Positions 6,154 through 6,187 of a stretch of 6,187 nucleotides of DNA are shown one piece after another (within the stretch, counting starts at the first letter, position 1; each line of letters starts with the position of its first letter). The notes under the pieces are model-generated. The model searched no databases and was not told the origin of the DNA. It saw only the letters and a program-made list of their open reading frames with translations. The translations under genes were made by a program, and so were the position numbers. The DNA comes from Bacteroidales bacterium (GTDB lineage Bacteria; Bacteroidota; Bacteroidia; Bacteroidales; 4484-276): NCBI GenBank assembly GCA_029939965.1, contig JAOZRY010000199.1, positions 1 to 6,187 of the forward strand, written 5' to 3'.

Positions 6154-6187
6154 CAAAGTAATGATTGTTTTTTACAATTAGTTCAAA
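6154..6187 (-). promoter_or_regulatory. Weak candidate promoter of the kinase operon
   Basis: On the - strand TTACTTTG (6161-6154) matches the TAnnTTTG -7 box at seven of eight positions. A TTTG (6187-6184) lies 22 bp upstream, slightly longer than the usual 19-21 bp spacing and at the very edge of the window. A start near 6147 would place both inverted repeats in the RNA leader. Motif evidence only. Confidence 0.25.

Overview
The window most likely comes from a member of the Bacteroidota, though no lineage marker is present. It is AT-rich, and its gene starts lack Shine-Dalgarno sequences and sit behind A/T-rich leaders. It also carries a TAnnTTTG-type promoter box and a cytoplasmic multi-PAS/GAF sensor kinase of a kind common in that phylum. 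I cannot place it to genus.

Layout, left to right. (1) Positions 108-635 (+) hold a compact AhpD/carboxymuconolactone-decarboxylase-like gene, closed by a clear intrinsic terminator at 665-695. (2) Positions 636-963 hold no gene, but do hold three copies of TCAATCT spaced 11 and 10 bp apart, upstream of a TAAATTTG box. These look like the control region of the next item. (3) Positions 964-1071 (+) are the first ~35 codons of a response-regulator receiver domain. The fragment is interrupted by an in-frame TGA and stops after the second beta strand, directly against the end of the next gene. (4) Positions 1068-5219 (-) encode a 1383-residue cytoplasmic hybrid histidine kinase with REC, a PAS remnant, PAS, PAS, GAF, PAS, PAS, GAF, PAS, HisKA_2 and HATPase_c. 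Its transmitter looks intact, but its receiver has lost the phospho-accepting Asp. (5) Positions 5244-6047 (-), 24 bp upstream in the same operon, encode a receiver plus HisKA protein. It lacks the start of the receiver and everything after the N box of the ATPase. (6) Positions 6048-6187 are the operon leader, with two inverted repeats and a weak promoter candidate.

The kinase operon and the AhpD-like gene converge on the 636-1067 interval. The striking theme is decay or remodelling of phosphorelay parts. In one 5-kb stretch there is a receiver 5' fragment, a receiver without its phosphorylation site, a PAS domain reduced to its two ends, and a kinase broken at both ends. The only complete signalling module is the HisKA_2 transmitter of the long kinase, and no intact response regulator for it is visible here. 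The receiver fragment on the + strand and the headless receiver on the - strand lie at opposite ends of the ~5-kb block, so an old inversion or deletion is worth testing. The sequence evidence for one shared origin is mixed. I see no mobile element, CRISPR array, tRNA or rRNA.
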